Assembly (NCBI RefSeq): GCF_000611645.1
Contig: NW_014013125.1
Span: 6,690 to 26,280 of the forward strand
From: Monoraphidium neglectum
Taxonomy: Eukaryota; Chlorophyta; Chlorophyceae; Sphaeropleales; Selenastraceae
DNA length: 19,591 nt
Direction: 5' to 3'
The translations under genes and the position numbers were made by a program. Below, in pieces: positions 1 through 10,014 of the stretch; the stretch's first letter is position 1; the number at the start of each line of letters is the position of its first letter. The notes under the pieces were generated by a model, which saw nothing but the letters and a program-made list of their open reading frames with translations, was not told where the DNA came from and searched no databases.

Positions 1-28
1 GTGTGTGTGTGTGTGTGTGTGTGTGCGC

Positions 29-94
<66 letters not shown>

Positions 95-118
95 GTGTGT
101 GTGTGTGTGTGTTTGTGC
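1..118. repeat. (GT)n microsatellite, imperfect
   Basis: About 118 bases of alternating GT with a few GC or TT interruptions near 26-32, 90 and 113-118. It begins at the window edge, so its full length is unknown. It probably lies in an intron of the minus-strand GWD gene, where it reads (CA)n in the transcript. The valine/cysteine peptide that can be translated from it is not a gene. Confidence 0.95.
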
Positions 119-1119
119 GTGGTAGAGCACAATACTGACACACGGCGCGTGTCCGCGCGCATGCACGTGCGCATGCGTGCACGCGTGGAGTGTCCGTGTG
201 CAAGCACGGGCATGCAACAACATATGAGCGAGCAAAGGGCCCAACGACAGATCGGGAAAGAGGCGACATACATCAGCTGTCACCAAGTCAAGGCAATCAA
301 TCAGAGATGCTGCGCGCTCGGTTTCGTGATGTAGCATGACGTACCCAGCCGTGCCAGGCTTCATCTATGATACGATCACAATTGTCTGCATTTGTGTGAA
401 AGCGCTTCCGCCAGCTGCCTGCTGCAGCTCCCGCCTGCCCCCCCCCCAAAAAAAAACAAAATCATCCTTCCACCTGAGATCGTCGCCAGCAGGCGCCTGA
501 TGCGGTTGATGACGGCCACCGCCTGCAGCGCCTCCTCACGGCTTGGGCGGCCCCCATAGCGCACGCTGCCAGGCAGGCTCTGCAGAGCGGTTGCATTTGG
601 GCGCAGGAGATGACAGTTGCGCGAGGTAAGGGGCATAAATGCAACACAGCGTGGCAGCAATTGAATCAGGCTGCAATAGTGGAGGAACCACGTGTCGCGG
701 GTCACTGAGGACCACTGCAAAAGAGGGCCCATCACAACACGTGGAACGCCTTGCCCAAATGTACCCCGAAAGTATTTTGCAGCAGCTACCTTCTGCGGCT
801 GTGCGTGGCCAACTCCCGACCCACCTGCCAGGCCTTGAGGCAGAAGCAGGCCTCCTCGTTGTCGCCAAGGGACAGGGCCAGGTTCTGCAGCAGGGGGCTC
901 ATCAGCGCGGCACCGCCAAAGCCTGCCAGGGTTGATGTGTGAAGAGGGTAGAGCAGGGTATTGAGATGCCAATAATGACGGCGTGTACATCAAAACGTTA
1001 AAAGCCTTTCCGTCGGGCCTCACCCCAGCCGCTCTGCCCGCCCACCTGCCGCGCCGGCCCCCCTCTCTGCGGCCTGGCGCACGGCTCCCTCCAGTGCCAA
1101 ATCCAAGTACAGCAGGTCC

Positions 1120-1186
<67 letters not shown>

Positions 1187-4100
1187 GTCGTACAAAAACA
1201 GAGATGGTGGTAGTGATACAGGGATCATGTGTTTGGTGTGCAGCCGTACTTTTGGCAAGTTGCAATGCAAGTGCTTGCGCAGGCGCGACGAGTGGTGGCT
1301 GCGGAATTGAGCTGATGAAACCTTGGAGGAGTGCACAGTGTGTGCTGAGGCAGCGATACAACCAGCGCCACATGGAGTCAGGGAGCGGGGAGGCTCACTT
1401 GTTCCCGGCCACCCCCGAGGCGATCTCCGTGCGCGCCTCCACTGCGGCCTCAATAAATGGCAGGATCTGGACCGTTTGGAAAGGTTGGATCAACAGGTGG
1501 GAACAACAGGCCAGCCGGAGTGTGCTAGGCTGCTTAGTGGTCGCACAAAAGCTCATGAGTGCATGCAGGCCGGCAAAACAAGGAGCCGGACCTCCCTGCC
1601 CTGAGACCCCGTTCCCCACCCCAGGAGCCCCTCAAAAGCGAGTGCTTGCCGCCAGCGCACCTGGCTGTCCCCAATGTGGCTGGTGACGTAGCCAAGGTAA
1701 CCGCGCGCACTCTGGGGCAGGCTGGACCCCACCGCCGCCGCACTTGCCTGAGAAGGCCAGGGGGTGAATAGTATGCATGGGGTTCCAGGGGGCAAGCCCC
1801 GCGCGAGGGCCCCAACAAGGGAAGGCATCTGCAGACCGCAGCAGCCCGCCCACCCAATCACCAGGTCGCGAGGGGCAGCTGGTCTGTGGAAAAGCAAGCA
1901 CGCAACGCGCTCCACCTCCTGGGTCCCGCACTGCTACTTGGTGACACGCACAACCATGTGACTCTGCGCTCCCGCACCCTCCGCGCCTGCGGCGCCCACC
2001 TGCAGGTCTGCTCCACTGTGCACGCTCTTGAGAATTCCGAGATAGTTGCGGAACTCGCCGATGAGCGCATCCTGGAGGGCGTATGGCCGATACAGGGGGG
2101 TGGATGACATTCCAAACCACAACGCACAACAGCAACAACTGTGCGCAGTGTTGTGGGGCGGCAACGTCCAATACACAAACCCCTCGACAGCATCACCCCT
2201 GTTGCTCTTGTCGACCACAGTGTTTAGACGCAGTCCCACCTTCTTGTCGCCAAAGAACTGCGGGGGCGTCTTGATGGGCCTGTCGAAGCTCTCCAGCCGC
2301 TGCCGCGTGATGCCGTGGTCAGAGAGCACGCGCCAGTAGCGGCCCTCGTCCCCATTGGACTCCAGGAAGGCTATGTACGCGGCGCAGATGGGGACGTCGT
2401 CGGGGGTCGTGTTGTTGTGCAGCTTCTGGTGCCACTCCTCCATCCAGGTGCCCTTGAGCTCTGGGATGTGGTTGCGGTGCATGATGTGCAGGATCTCGTC
2501 CCTTGGGGGTGGGACGCACAGGGGGAGCGGCGAGGAGGGGGGTGAGCGGGGGCAATTCACCAAAGAGACAGCGGGGGGTGGGGAAAACGGCCGGCCGGTG
2601 GCGGGTGAAACGCTGCAGGGAGCAGAGCAGAGCCATGAAAGTTCTGGAAAAGAATCATGCAAGCTTGCCCTGCCTCAATGATGAAGAATTTGCTTGGCGC
2701 ATATGAAAGTGGTGCGCTCACCTGATGCGCTGGCCGTCTCCGCCACGGCCAACAGTGGTGAGCATCATGCGCACCCACTCCTGTGCCTCCCCGTTGGTGC
2801 GCTTGTGGGCCTCGGCGATGGTGCGCGTCAGGCGCTCCTATTGGAGAGCAGGTGACCGCGAGATGGGTGCGCGAGATGGGTAATACTAGGCAGGCACCTG
2901 TGTTGGGGTGCCAGATAAGCCGGTAACATGCTGTACGCGGATAGAGGGATACTGACAGACAGCATCAACCATACACATGCCACCATGGCCGACCCTACCC
3001 GCGAGCATGGCCTCCCTCACCTGCGCCCCCGAGAGCATGCGGGGCTGTGTGTTGTAGTTGCGCTGCCACGTCAGCTGGCGTGTGGAGCTGTAGCGCAGCC
3101 AAACGTAAATGTCGGCCATGGCCTGGGCGGGGTCCACCTCGAAAAAGCCATCCAGGATCTGGGGCCGATATTTCATGGGGGGGTGGGGGGCGGCGCACCG
3201 CGTGGTTGAAGCAGAGATTTGAAGGAAATTTTTAAATGGACATGACTGGCAACCATGCTTACATGCAACAGTGATACAAAGGATGCACACCAAATTTGCG
3301 GAATAAGCAGGGAGGCCACGCCTTCAAAGGAGCCGCACAGGCATGATAATGTGCATCACTGCTGGCCTGCAAAAAGCTGACCACACCTCAGTCCTGCGGC
3401 CCTGGCGCCCTCACCTCGTTGATGTTGTCCGCGGCCTTGTGGAAGCGGTGCATGAGGGTCCAGTGGAACGAGTTGATCTCCGCGTTGAGGATGACACGCC
3501 ACAGGTCGTTAGCGGCGCTGGGTACAGGGGGCCGACGGTGCAGGCAGCAGATGTGGGCAGAAGTGGGGGTTGAGGGAACTTGCAGGGCATGCGTATCTGC
3601 ACAGTTCTTGGCGGAGCGGGTCAGGAAGAGGCAGAGCTGGCGGGCAGACGCTTTTGGAAGGAGCTTTGCAAGCAGGGACACAAGAAGGCCGACAACAGCC
3701 CGTGATCAGGAAGAGAATCACTGGAGAGTTGATCGCCAAGCTGCGCTGGACTGTGCTAAAGCGAACAGCACAACAGACCGGCAGGCAGTCAAAGCACCCC
3801 TGCACCTCTCTAGCAGACCGGAGTTGTCCACCTCCTTGCCGCGGGTGGGCAGGGGCACAAAGAAGTTGCCATTGGCATCTCGGTACCTGCAATATACCGG
3901 GAATCAGCCAACAGGACATCCATGTGGAGAGTCATGCAAGCCGTCGGTGGCATTTATGGCAGCCACAAATGCACCAAGCCGCCCGATCAGTCAGCTCTAG
4001 CAAAGCGCTGTACAAAGTGGTTGCCTGGCGTAATCCGGCGACCGCACTGCAGCCAGACGCAGCTGCAGTGAGTTCAGAGCGCCCACCAGCGCGTGGCGTC

Positions 4101-7100
4101 GCCAGAGCGCAGCACAAACGTGAGGCCGCCAATTTCCGCGTCGGCCGGCACGGTCAGGTTGACGCGCTGCAGCGGCACCTTGGCGCCCTGCGCGACAGTT
4201 CACGGGTTGCCGCCAGCCAAACCTTAGAGAAATTCTCACATGTTTGCGACTTCCTTGCTTTTTTTGAAAAGTTGTCCGTTCGTCTCCAGCAACTGGGAAC
4301 AAGGTTAATGCAAAGTCCTGACCCCCCCACCACAAGACAGGACAGAAGCATTTACCCAGCCCCCGCACCTGGACTTCGACGTCGCACTCCTCCTCGTTGC
4401 ACGCGTCAAACGTCGTCTCGCAGGCGATGCCGCCCTCCAACGCCACCGTCTCCCCAGGCCACAACGGTTTCGGGGGCCGGATCCAGTCGCGGGAGCCTGG
4501 GGAGGCGAGGGGAGAGGAGAGAGGGCCAATGCATGGTGGGATCATGCGTACCTCAATTGGGAGCAGCAGCCTGACTAAGCTGGGCGTATGCAATTCAATT
4601 TCCTGCAGGAGCTTGGAGGCAGAGGCAGGGCAATCGAAATGCGAGGTGCGAGGTCCCACACAATTGTTGATACTGTAATGGGTAGGGTTCGGCGCACTTC
4701 ACTGCACCGTGCAGCCCGTGCATGCGCACGCACCCTGCTTGGTGATGCCCCAGTGCAGCACCAGGTCATTGGCAGAGTCCGTGGTCAGGGAGATCTGGGG
4801 AAAAACAAGATGGGGAGGAAGAAGGCATCTCAAATAGGCCTCCGGCGGGTGAGTGCCCAGTTGTCGGGCGGCACGGGTGTGGAGACCTGCCTGCGGGTCA
4901 ACAGCCCGTCGGCATATACCTGCGAACGTTCCCCCAACAGCAACCCCCTTGCCATCGCCCCCGCAGCGCACAGAGATGGGTCCGTCGCCAGCGCCGTCGC
5001 CGTCCTCCCCACGCGGCTGCTTGACTACCGCCAGCAGCTCGGCCTTGGAGCCCAGCTGGAACACACGCCGCCAGCGCGTGGCTCCATCGACTGGGGAGGG
5101 TGGAACGGGGGCGAGGGGTGGACGCTTGTATGAAGAGAGGATGCATGAATCAGTCGAACCCAAAAAAGAGTGGGTTGTCAGTTTGTAAGCACCAGCATCC
5201 ACTGAAACGCACTCAAACCCAGCGGTTGACCACGCGGCGCAACTCTTACTCACCCGCAGCGCGCTGCACAAGGAAGTCGAGGGGCTTGACCTGCTTCGCC
5301 TTCTTGTCCTCCGAGAGGGCAGGAGCGGTGACCTTCTGCAGGGGTTGCCCATCAAGAATCCAGGATGCATGTCAGCGCTGGTGGCTAAGTGCCCCTCAGC
5401 ATGCCAGCATGGCCGCCCCGTTGTGCCCACTGCTCGCCTCAGATGCCGCGTAGCTACTTGAGCAGAGCAGCAACAGGCACGTATTCTGAGGCATGCACAC
5501 CGGCAACAAGGGCGAAGCCCGCACCTTGATCATTTGAAGGGGGTTGCGCTTTGCCGCTCCCAACGACTTGCCAACCTCCGCCGGCGCCTGCTGTTTCTTT
5601 TGCTGCTCGCGCTGCCGCCGCTCCTCCTCCTCTCGCTCAGCACGGTCCCACTCCTCCTGCTGGCGCTTCTGCTGCACATCAGCGGCCTGGCTGTCCGCTG
5701 TGGCCTTCTGCTGCTGCTTCTGGCCACCGCCCTTGAGGTTCTCTTCAATCTGCTGCAGCGTCATGCCCGAACGCAGCTTCTCCTCAATGCGGTTGCGCGC
5801 GGGCGCCCCAAAGTCAGCGCCCTGTACACGCATGGAGAGCGTTGAATTGGCATGTCACTGTAAGTGTGCGATGGCTGTTCTGGAAGTATGTGTTTCATGG
5901 ATTAGATCTCAATCACATGATCGGTGACAACAACTCCGCCTACCCCGCTGCATTGCCCTGCCCACCTGCGGTTTGCCGGCCTCCTCCCACATCACAAAAG
6001 CCTGAACCGCGATGAGCGAGTCCGGGATGACCACCGGGCGCGACGGCTGGCGGAGCGGGGAGGTGCAGGCAACATGTCAGTAGAGCAGTGGGTACGGCCT
6101 CGGCAAAAAAGCCGCATGGAGGTGGGCTGGCCCACTGCGTGCCGCGAAACAGCATCCCTGACGTCGCAAACGCAGTCTTGAGAAATCTGCACATCAGCCG
6201 CAAGAACCTTTGTGGTTGCGGCGTTTCAGCTGGGGCAGCACAGTCATCCGCTCAAGTGACCAGCGGACGGCCCTTGCCGCAACCCTCTCGGTACCACAAC
6301 TCGACCCGCAGCCCCCGCCGCCACGCACCTCAGGAGCTGCCCGTGGCGACACAGGGGTGCGTGACGCCACAGCGGTGCTGGTCTGGCCTAGGATCTCGTC
6401 AACCACCTGTCAGTTGCAAAGGGAGAAGATAACCGCAGGGCTCAGAAATCATTGTAATGCGTGGGGCATTGGTGGCGCAGCAGGCGAGGCATGCGCACTT
6501 TGCATTGCGTCGGCCGATTTGGAGGTTTGGCCCAACTATTTGCTTACGTTGATCTTGTAGTTGGCATAGAGCACCTCGCCGCGTGCCACCCTGCGAAGCT
6601 CATCCAGCGGCCTGAGAGGAGTGGAGAGGGAGTAAAAGGCTTGCAGGGCGCCCCCGCCGTGTGTGCTTGCTGCGCAACTGGCGCCTACAACAGCAAGAAC
6701 GCGGCGTTCTGATCATTATGCACAGCGGCGCACGGACATGGGGCCACACAGGGCTCTGTCACGCAACCTGTTCTAGAGATGAACCCACCTGCCAGCGCGC
6801 AGCAGCGTCTCCATCTCCTCCACGGCGGCGTCATACTCCATGTTGGCTTGAGCCTTCATGGCAGCAGTAATAGTGAGGGGGCGCGGCAAATTGATGGGTC
6901 GTCCCTGGGGCAGTCGGCAACTGCCTCTGTGCAGCTGGTAAAGACCTCTGGGCCTGGCAATTAACGGACACTGGGCGGCAGCAAACACTTCGAAGCAGCA
7001 ACCCTACGGCGGGTGCAACCAACCCCTCGCCGATCCTCCCAAGCAAAAAAGCAAGCAAGAAAGCCCGTGGCTCTTTGTCACCCCTGGTCCTCCAGCCCCC

Positions 7101-8405
7101 CAAGAAACGCCCGCCGCTCACAGTGCTGCGCTGCGGGCGGCCACCGTAGTCCCATTTGATCCACGCCCAGGTGTCACACAGATCCCGAGGAATGTCGGGG
7201 ATGTCCTCGCGCTCCGGGCGCAGCGGGACTGCAAAGTTTGTGCTGTGGAAGTCATACCTGCGGGGGCGAGCACAAGCAAGCGCAGGAGGACGTAGGGAGA
7301 GCAGGTTTGGATTGAATGCTGGGACCCACAAGACCGGCAGGCGGAAAGGACAAGGTCGCTGCTCTGACGCATTACTGTACTTAGTTTGCTGTGCACTCGC
7401 TGCCCCAAATATTCACAACTCATGGCAGTACCTGCCTGCCACAACTCCTGGCAACACCCTGCTCTTTGTGCACGACCACCCACCATGTGTTGGTAGCGTC
7501 GTCTTTGAGCACAAAATTGAGGACGTCACTCGCCTCGTCACCAGGCAGCGTAATGACCACCTCGCTCTTGCCGTTCCCCCCTCCACTCACAGGCCTGGAG
7601 GGATCACATCGCAGGGGCGCCGTCAGGTGGGGCAGCAGCTAATCTGGTGATCTCATTGGTGCTGACCTGCCCGTGTAGGTGCAGATGATGACCGTCATGA
7701 ATCCTAACCAGTATCACACCAGTGCAAGAACCGCAAAGCCTCAAATGCACACGCCGGCGCGCCCACCTGAATGCCGTCTGCAGTGCTCTGTCCTTGTACT
7801 GCCGCGTGCCATCGGGCCGCACGGCCTCTCCGGGCAGCCGCCAGCCGCCCTTGTAGTCCTTGCCACCCTCCAGGCCCCAGTGCAGCAGAAGCCGACCAGC
7901 CTCAAGGTCGGTGGTCGCGCGGATCACCTGTGCACCGCCCTCGCTGCTGACCTCGACCTGACAGTGCATGCATCAGGTGATTTGATGGGGACATGGTGAG
8001 GGCGAGCATGAGGATGGTAGACGGCAGAGCAGCTTAACGGCATTTGCGGCGCCGCACTGTAAGGATTCGCCTCGAGGCCAGCCGCGGCAGAGCTTCAGCT
8101 GCATGCGCCACAACAAGGTGCCACACACAGGCGTGGTCTCTGCGCACCGTTATGGTTGCATTCTTGGGCAGGGTGAACCTCTTCACGAGGACATCAGTGC
8201 CCGGCTCGGCAGCGGCCACCGCACGCACTTTGAGGGCAGTGCGTCCTGTGGCGCCACGCATGCGGCAGGCGGCACATGCGCAGCTCAGCGCAGGGCGAGG
8301 GCGACTAGAAGGCTGCATATAAGCAAGATATGCACATGCGTGAAGTTGCCGCCGTTGTTTGTAGTGGCGATCACATGCGGCGGCCTGCCGGCGTTGCAGC
8401 ACCAT
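1..8405 (-). CDS. GWD1: alpha-glucan, water dikinase (GWD1/R1 type), 3' end beyond window
   Basis: Phosphorylates glucosyl C6 of plastid starch using ATP, opening granules for degradation. I placed 25 GT-AG exons, all joining in frame (about 992 residues): 8148-8405, 7767-7957, 7484-7594, 7122-7257, 6789-6853, 6548-6611, 6329-6406, 5966-6046, 5525-5821, 5254-5335, 4972-5090, 4734-4794, 4369-4496, 4087-4187, 3806-3886, 3415-3517, 3021-3158, 2722-2837, 2240-2501, 2000-2071, 1661-1747, 1399-1466, 1046-1119, 825-922, 474-579. Order: transit peptide, CBM45 (LHWG at 111-114), helical linker, second CBM45 (LHWG at 507-510), then conserved central region including EEWHQKLHNNTTPDD at 758-772 and KDLLYLDLAL-like text near 900. 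Plant GWD has about 1,400 residues; the phosphohistidine and ATP-binding C-terminus is missing because the gene runs off the left edge. Bases 1-473 hold no exon I can place. The two CBM45 modules rule out PWD/GWD3, which has CBM20. Weakest joins: exons 5, 11 and 21. Confidence 0.9.
154..187. repeat. Perfect 34-nt alternating pyrimidine-purine tract
   Basis: From C154 to G187 every base alternates pyrimidine and purine, mostly CG, CA and TG steps, with several short palindromes (GCATGC, CACGTG). It follows the GT repeat at 1-118 closely. Such sequence is a classic Z-DNA former under negative supercoiling. Confidence 0.85.
435..456 (-). other. C10A9 double homopolymer (T9G10-CAG on the minus strand)
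   Basis: The plus strand has ten C (438-447) followed by nine A (448-456). On the coding strand of GWD this reads T9, G10, then CAG at 437-435, just inside the intron after exon 25. It could be the pyrimidine tract and acceptor of a further short exon starting at 434. The short peptide it would give does not clearly match GWD, so I leave it unassigned. Such runs are also prone to sequencing length errors. Confidence 0.5.
474..3517 (-). other. GWD1: GWD conserved central region (exons 16-25)
   Basis: Exons 3415-3517 to 474-579 encode about residues 618-992. Landmarks in order: INSFHWTLMHRFHKAADNI, YVWLRYSSTRQLTWQRNYN, MMLTTVGRGGDGQRIRDEIL, MEEWHQKLHNNTTPDD, FFGDKK, LGILKSVHSGADLQ, FIEAAVEARTEI, LLYLDLALEGAVRQAAERG, LLQNLALSLGDNEEACFCLKAW and AVAVINRIRRLLATIS. 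Each aligns by eye with plant GWD in the same order. Exon 21 (1661-1747) is the least conserved, and its 5' boundary is the least certain. The catalytic His in the CHVSVRARN-type motif is not in this window. The donor after 474 is GTGGAA in phase 1, and I could not identify the next exon with confidence. Confidence 0.85.
1123..1184. repeat. (GT)31 microsatellite abutting the acceptor of GWD exon 23
   Basis: Thirty-one perfect GT units. On the GWD coding strand this is (AC)31 followed directly by TAG at 1122-1120 and then exon 23 (GGACCTG). The last 65 bases of the 279-nt intron are therefore a CA repeat plus the acceptor, with no ordinary pyrimidine tract. Confidence 0.95.
3806..5090 (-). other. 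GWD1: GWD second CBM45 starch-binding module (exons 11-15)
   Basis: Exons 4972-5090, 4734-4794, 4369-4496, 4087-4187 and 3806-3886 encode about residues 455-617. Visible marks are RWRRVFQLGSKAELLAVV, TDSANDLVLHWGITKQ, DWIRPPKPLWPGE, CETTFD, then FVLRSGDATRW and NFFVPL. The exon 14/15 intron splits the Trp codon TG|G exactly as in the first module. The exon 15 donor was set at 3805 (AG|GTGCAG) because the nearer GT at 3818 leaves the next exon out of frame. The end of exon 11 is uncertain: GTGCGC at 4971 was preferred over a later in-phase GT because it restores the normal spacing to LHWG. Confidence 0.8.
5254..6853 (-). other. GWD1: GWD inter-module helical linker with charged Gln/Glu/Arg-rich segment (exons 5-10)
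   Basis: Exons 6789-6853, 6548-6611, 6329-6406, 5966-6046, 5525-5821 and 5254-5335 encode about residues 233-454. Two helical repeats are recognisable: MEYDAAVEEMETLLRAGR with PLDELRRVARGE, then IPDSLIAVQAFVMWEEAGKP with RIEEKLRSGMTLQQIEENLK. These match the paired repeats between CBM45 modules in plant GWD. Exon 9, the largest here at 297 nt, continues into about 45 residues that are almost all Gln, Glu, Lys, Arg and Ala (about 362-406), likely a solvent-exposed helix or coiled coil. Exon 10 (KPLDFLVQRA) resembles the FGHLI-type text before the second CBM45. Exon 7 is poorly conserved and rests on splice signals and frame. Confidence 0.75.
7122..7957 (-). other. GWD1: GWD first CBM45 starch-binding module (exons 2-4)
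   Basis: Exons 7767-7957, 7484-7594 and 7122-7257 encode about residues 87-232. The CBM45 signature is visible as LLLHWGLEGGKDYKGGW, then RPDGTRQYKDRALQTAF, then a beta-rich stretch ending FVLKDDATNTW, followed by NFAVPL. This module binds alpha-glucan weakly and docks the enzyme on starch. The exon 3/4 intron splits the TGG codon of the Trp before YDFHSTNF (phase 2). The last part of exon 4, IPRDLCDTWAWIKWDYGGRP, corresponds to the first helical repeat of plant GWD linkers (ELVQIQSYLRWERKGK type). Confidence 0.85.
8148..8405 (-). other. GWD1: GWD exon 1: chloroplast transit peptide and start choice
   Basis: Exon 1 encodes about 86 residues. The ATG at 8405 sits in a GCCATGG context and lies about 65 nt downstream of a TATA-like box. 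A further in-frame ATG at 8318 has a poor context (TTAT before ATG) but would still leave a 35-40 residue presequence. The in-frame ATG at 8462 is too close to the TATA-like box to be likely. The N-terminus is rich in Arg, Ala, Ser and Cys with almost no acidic residues until about residue 68. It contains V-R-A at 60-62, matching the V-x-A cleavage pattern of algal plastid transit peptides. This fits a stromal, starch-associated enzyme. The donor after codon 86 is GTGCGC. A 5' UTR intron cannot be excluded. Confidence 0.6.
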
Positions 8406-8470
8406 GGCATGCGTCGGCAGACTGCTGCTGACGTCTTGTGCCTTCACCATCTTAACATCCATCTGTCGCT

Positions 8471-8481
8471 ATATATATTAA
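8471..8481 (-). promoter_or_regulatory. TATA-like box upstream of GWD
   Basis: On the minus strand the sequence reads TTAATATATATAG. A start site about 25-35 nt downstream would fall near 8440, giving a short leader to the ATG at 8405 and making the ATG at 8462 unlikely. It is the clearest A/T block in this upstream region. No transcript evidence is available. Confidence 0.4.
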
Positions 8482-10014
8482 ACCATACGATCCTCGTCTG
8501 ATCGCATACGACCGCGTGCTTTTGGACCCCTACCTAGAAAAGCCCCACGCGATCTCGCCAAAAGTGGCCTCTGCAAGCCTCCGGCTGGCCGCCCGGCCCT
8601 GGAGGCTCCCTGAGCCAGGTGCATGGAGCGTTAGCTGGCGCTGCGTCTCGTGTCGATCTACCGACCGGGGCAATAGGGCAACGGTCTGCTGGAATCGAGT
8701 GAGCGCAAGATATGGAGAGCAAAGATTGCACCTTGGCCACCGTGTCTGCACGTGTTTTGAGTCGCGATGGTGGCCTGTCCAACGATGAGCCGCAGTCGCC
8801 GGGGTCGGTAGCTGATGCGTGGCTGCTCGACCCACGGACCCCATGTTGCGACTATGGTAGTGCGTAGACGTAACATTGGGGCTTCGTGTTGTGGGACGGT
8901 CGCAACAAACACTTACATTCATGTAAAGTACCCGGCGGTTTTTTGGGATGGGGAATGGTGTCCAGCCCGCACCAAACAGCAAAGCAGGCCTGCACAAATG
9001 TTCGTCAGAGCAGTCTGAGAATCAATTGTTTGATCTCTCCTTCATTCGAGACTTGTCTGCATTGGTTTGCTGTGCCGCCGTCACTCGTCGCCTAGCCCTC
9101 CAGAACCGGGCAAGAAGAGTCTCTGCACGCATGCCAGCAGTCCAAATTGTCACATGGTGCAAGTCCACAGGAACGCAGCACTGCTACTATTGCAGCACCA
9201 CCCCACCCACATGTCCTCAGCCTCATGTTGGTGCCGGTTTGAGTGTACCTGTCAATGCACTCTTTGATGGCAAGGGTACGGGGTTAGGTGTTTGGTCCCA
9301 TGGCAAAGCATGCGCGTGAAAAGTAGCGCACAGTCAGTCCAGCAACAGGAAGTGAGAGTGCACCCCCCTCCCATCGCATGATTGCTGTGCATCGAGCCGC
9401 ACAACTCCAGAAAGACCCGCTTGCTCTCAAGACTGAGCATCGAGGCGTATGCTGCTTGATCAGTGGCTTTTTGGGGCATGTCCAAACATGTCTTGAGGTT
9501 GATTGGACATTGAGCGGCAGCTTTGTTACCAATCGGCTGGTTGGCTCGTCCTGCTTAGTCTGGCACTGAGCTGACACAGACGTCCAGACAAGGCAACGTA
9601 CTCCCTAGTGAGCCTGGGAGTGAGCCAATGATGATCACAGCCGCGCAACCTCCGCCCCCCTGCACCAATATGAATAATGACTGGGAAGTACGTCGTCAAG
9701 GTACTCAATGGAAAAAGATGAGTGAGCAGTGATTGCACAAATTCCAACTTCTCGGCCTACCCTGCCGTCGGCATGTCGTCCTCTTGCCGGCATCCCGCTG
9801 CCCAGCGACGGTGGCGACGACCCAGCACCAGCAGCTTGCGAGCGACCCGCCCCACCCGCCGCGGTTGAGGTTGGGCGCACACCATCAGAGGTCGAGCAAA
9901 CACGATGTTCAATCAATGCAACTAAATTCACTTTTCTTTCGCGCTTGTTGATCCGTGGCAGATCGCTAGCAGGGTGTTGCAGGCGTTGCCGCGGCCACAG
10001 AGCAACGCAGAACC
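8482..10014. other. Divergent intergenic region between GWD and squalene synthase
   Basis: About 1.5 kb with no recognisable protein, RNA gene or repeat family. Open frames up to about 155 codons occur (for example 8530-8997 minus), but their translations match nothing I know and lack splice-linked neighbours. GC content is lower than in the flanking exons. The region should hold the promoters and 5' leaders of both genes. I could not identify a TATA box for squalene synthase. Confidence 0.6.

Noticed and set aside
5..334. Plus-strand 109-codon frame starting with Cys-Val repeats
   Set aside because: It is a translation of the GT microsatellite and has no other protein character; the same holds for the frames over 1123-1184.
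1399..1416. GT at 1412 as the end of GWD exon 22
   Set aside because: It gives phase 0, but exon 23 needs phase 2; AA|GTGAGC at 1398 fits and yields the conserved KDLL junction.
3815..3819. GT donor at 3818 as the end of GWD exon 15
   Set aside because: It leaves phase 1, while the only acceptor before AANDLWR needs phase 2; the AG|GTGCAG donor 13 nt further on fits.
3570..4574. 334-codon plus-strand open frame
   Set aside because: It lies antisense to GWD exons 13-15 and their introns, which are well supported by splice sites and protein similarity.
5534..5845. Plus-strand Leu-rich frame that looks like a membrane protein
   Set aside because: It is the antisense of the Gln/Glu/Lys-rich exon 9 of GWD; CAG/GAG codons read as CTG/CTC on the other strand, giving false Leu runs.
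8530..8997. 155-codon minus-strand frame in the divergent intergenic region
   Set aside because: No recognisable motif or compositional sign of coding, and no splice-linked neighbours.
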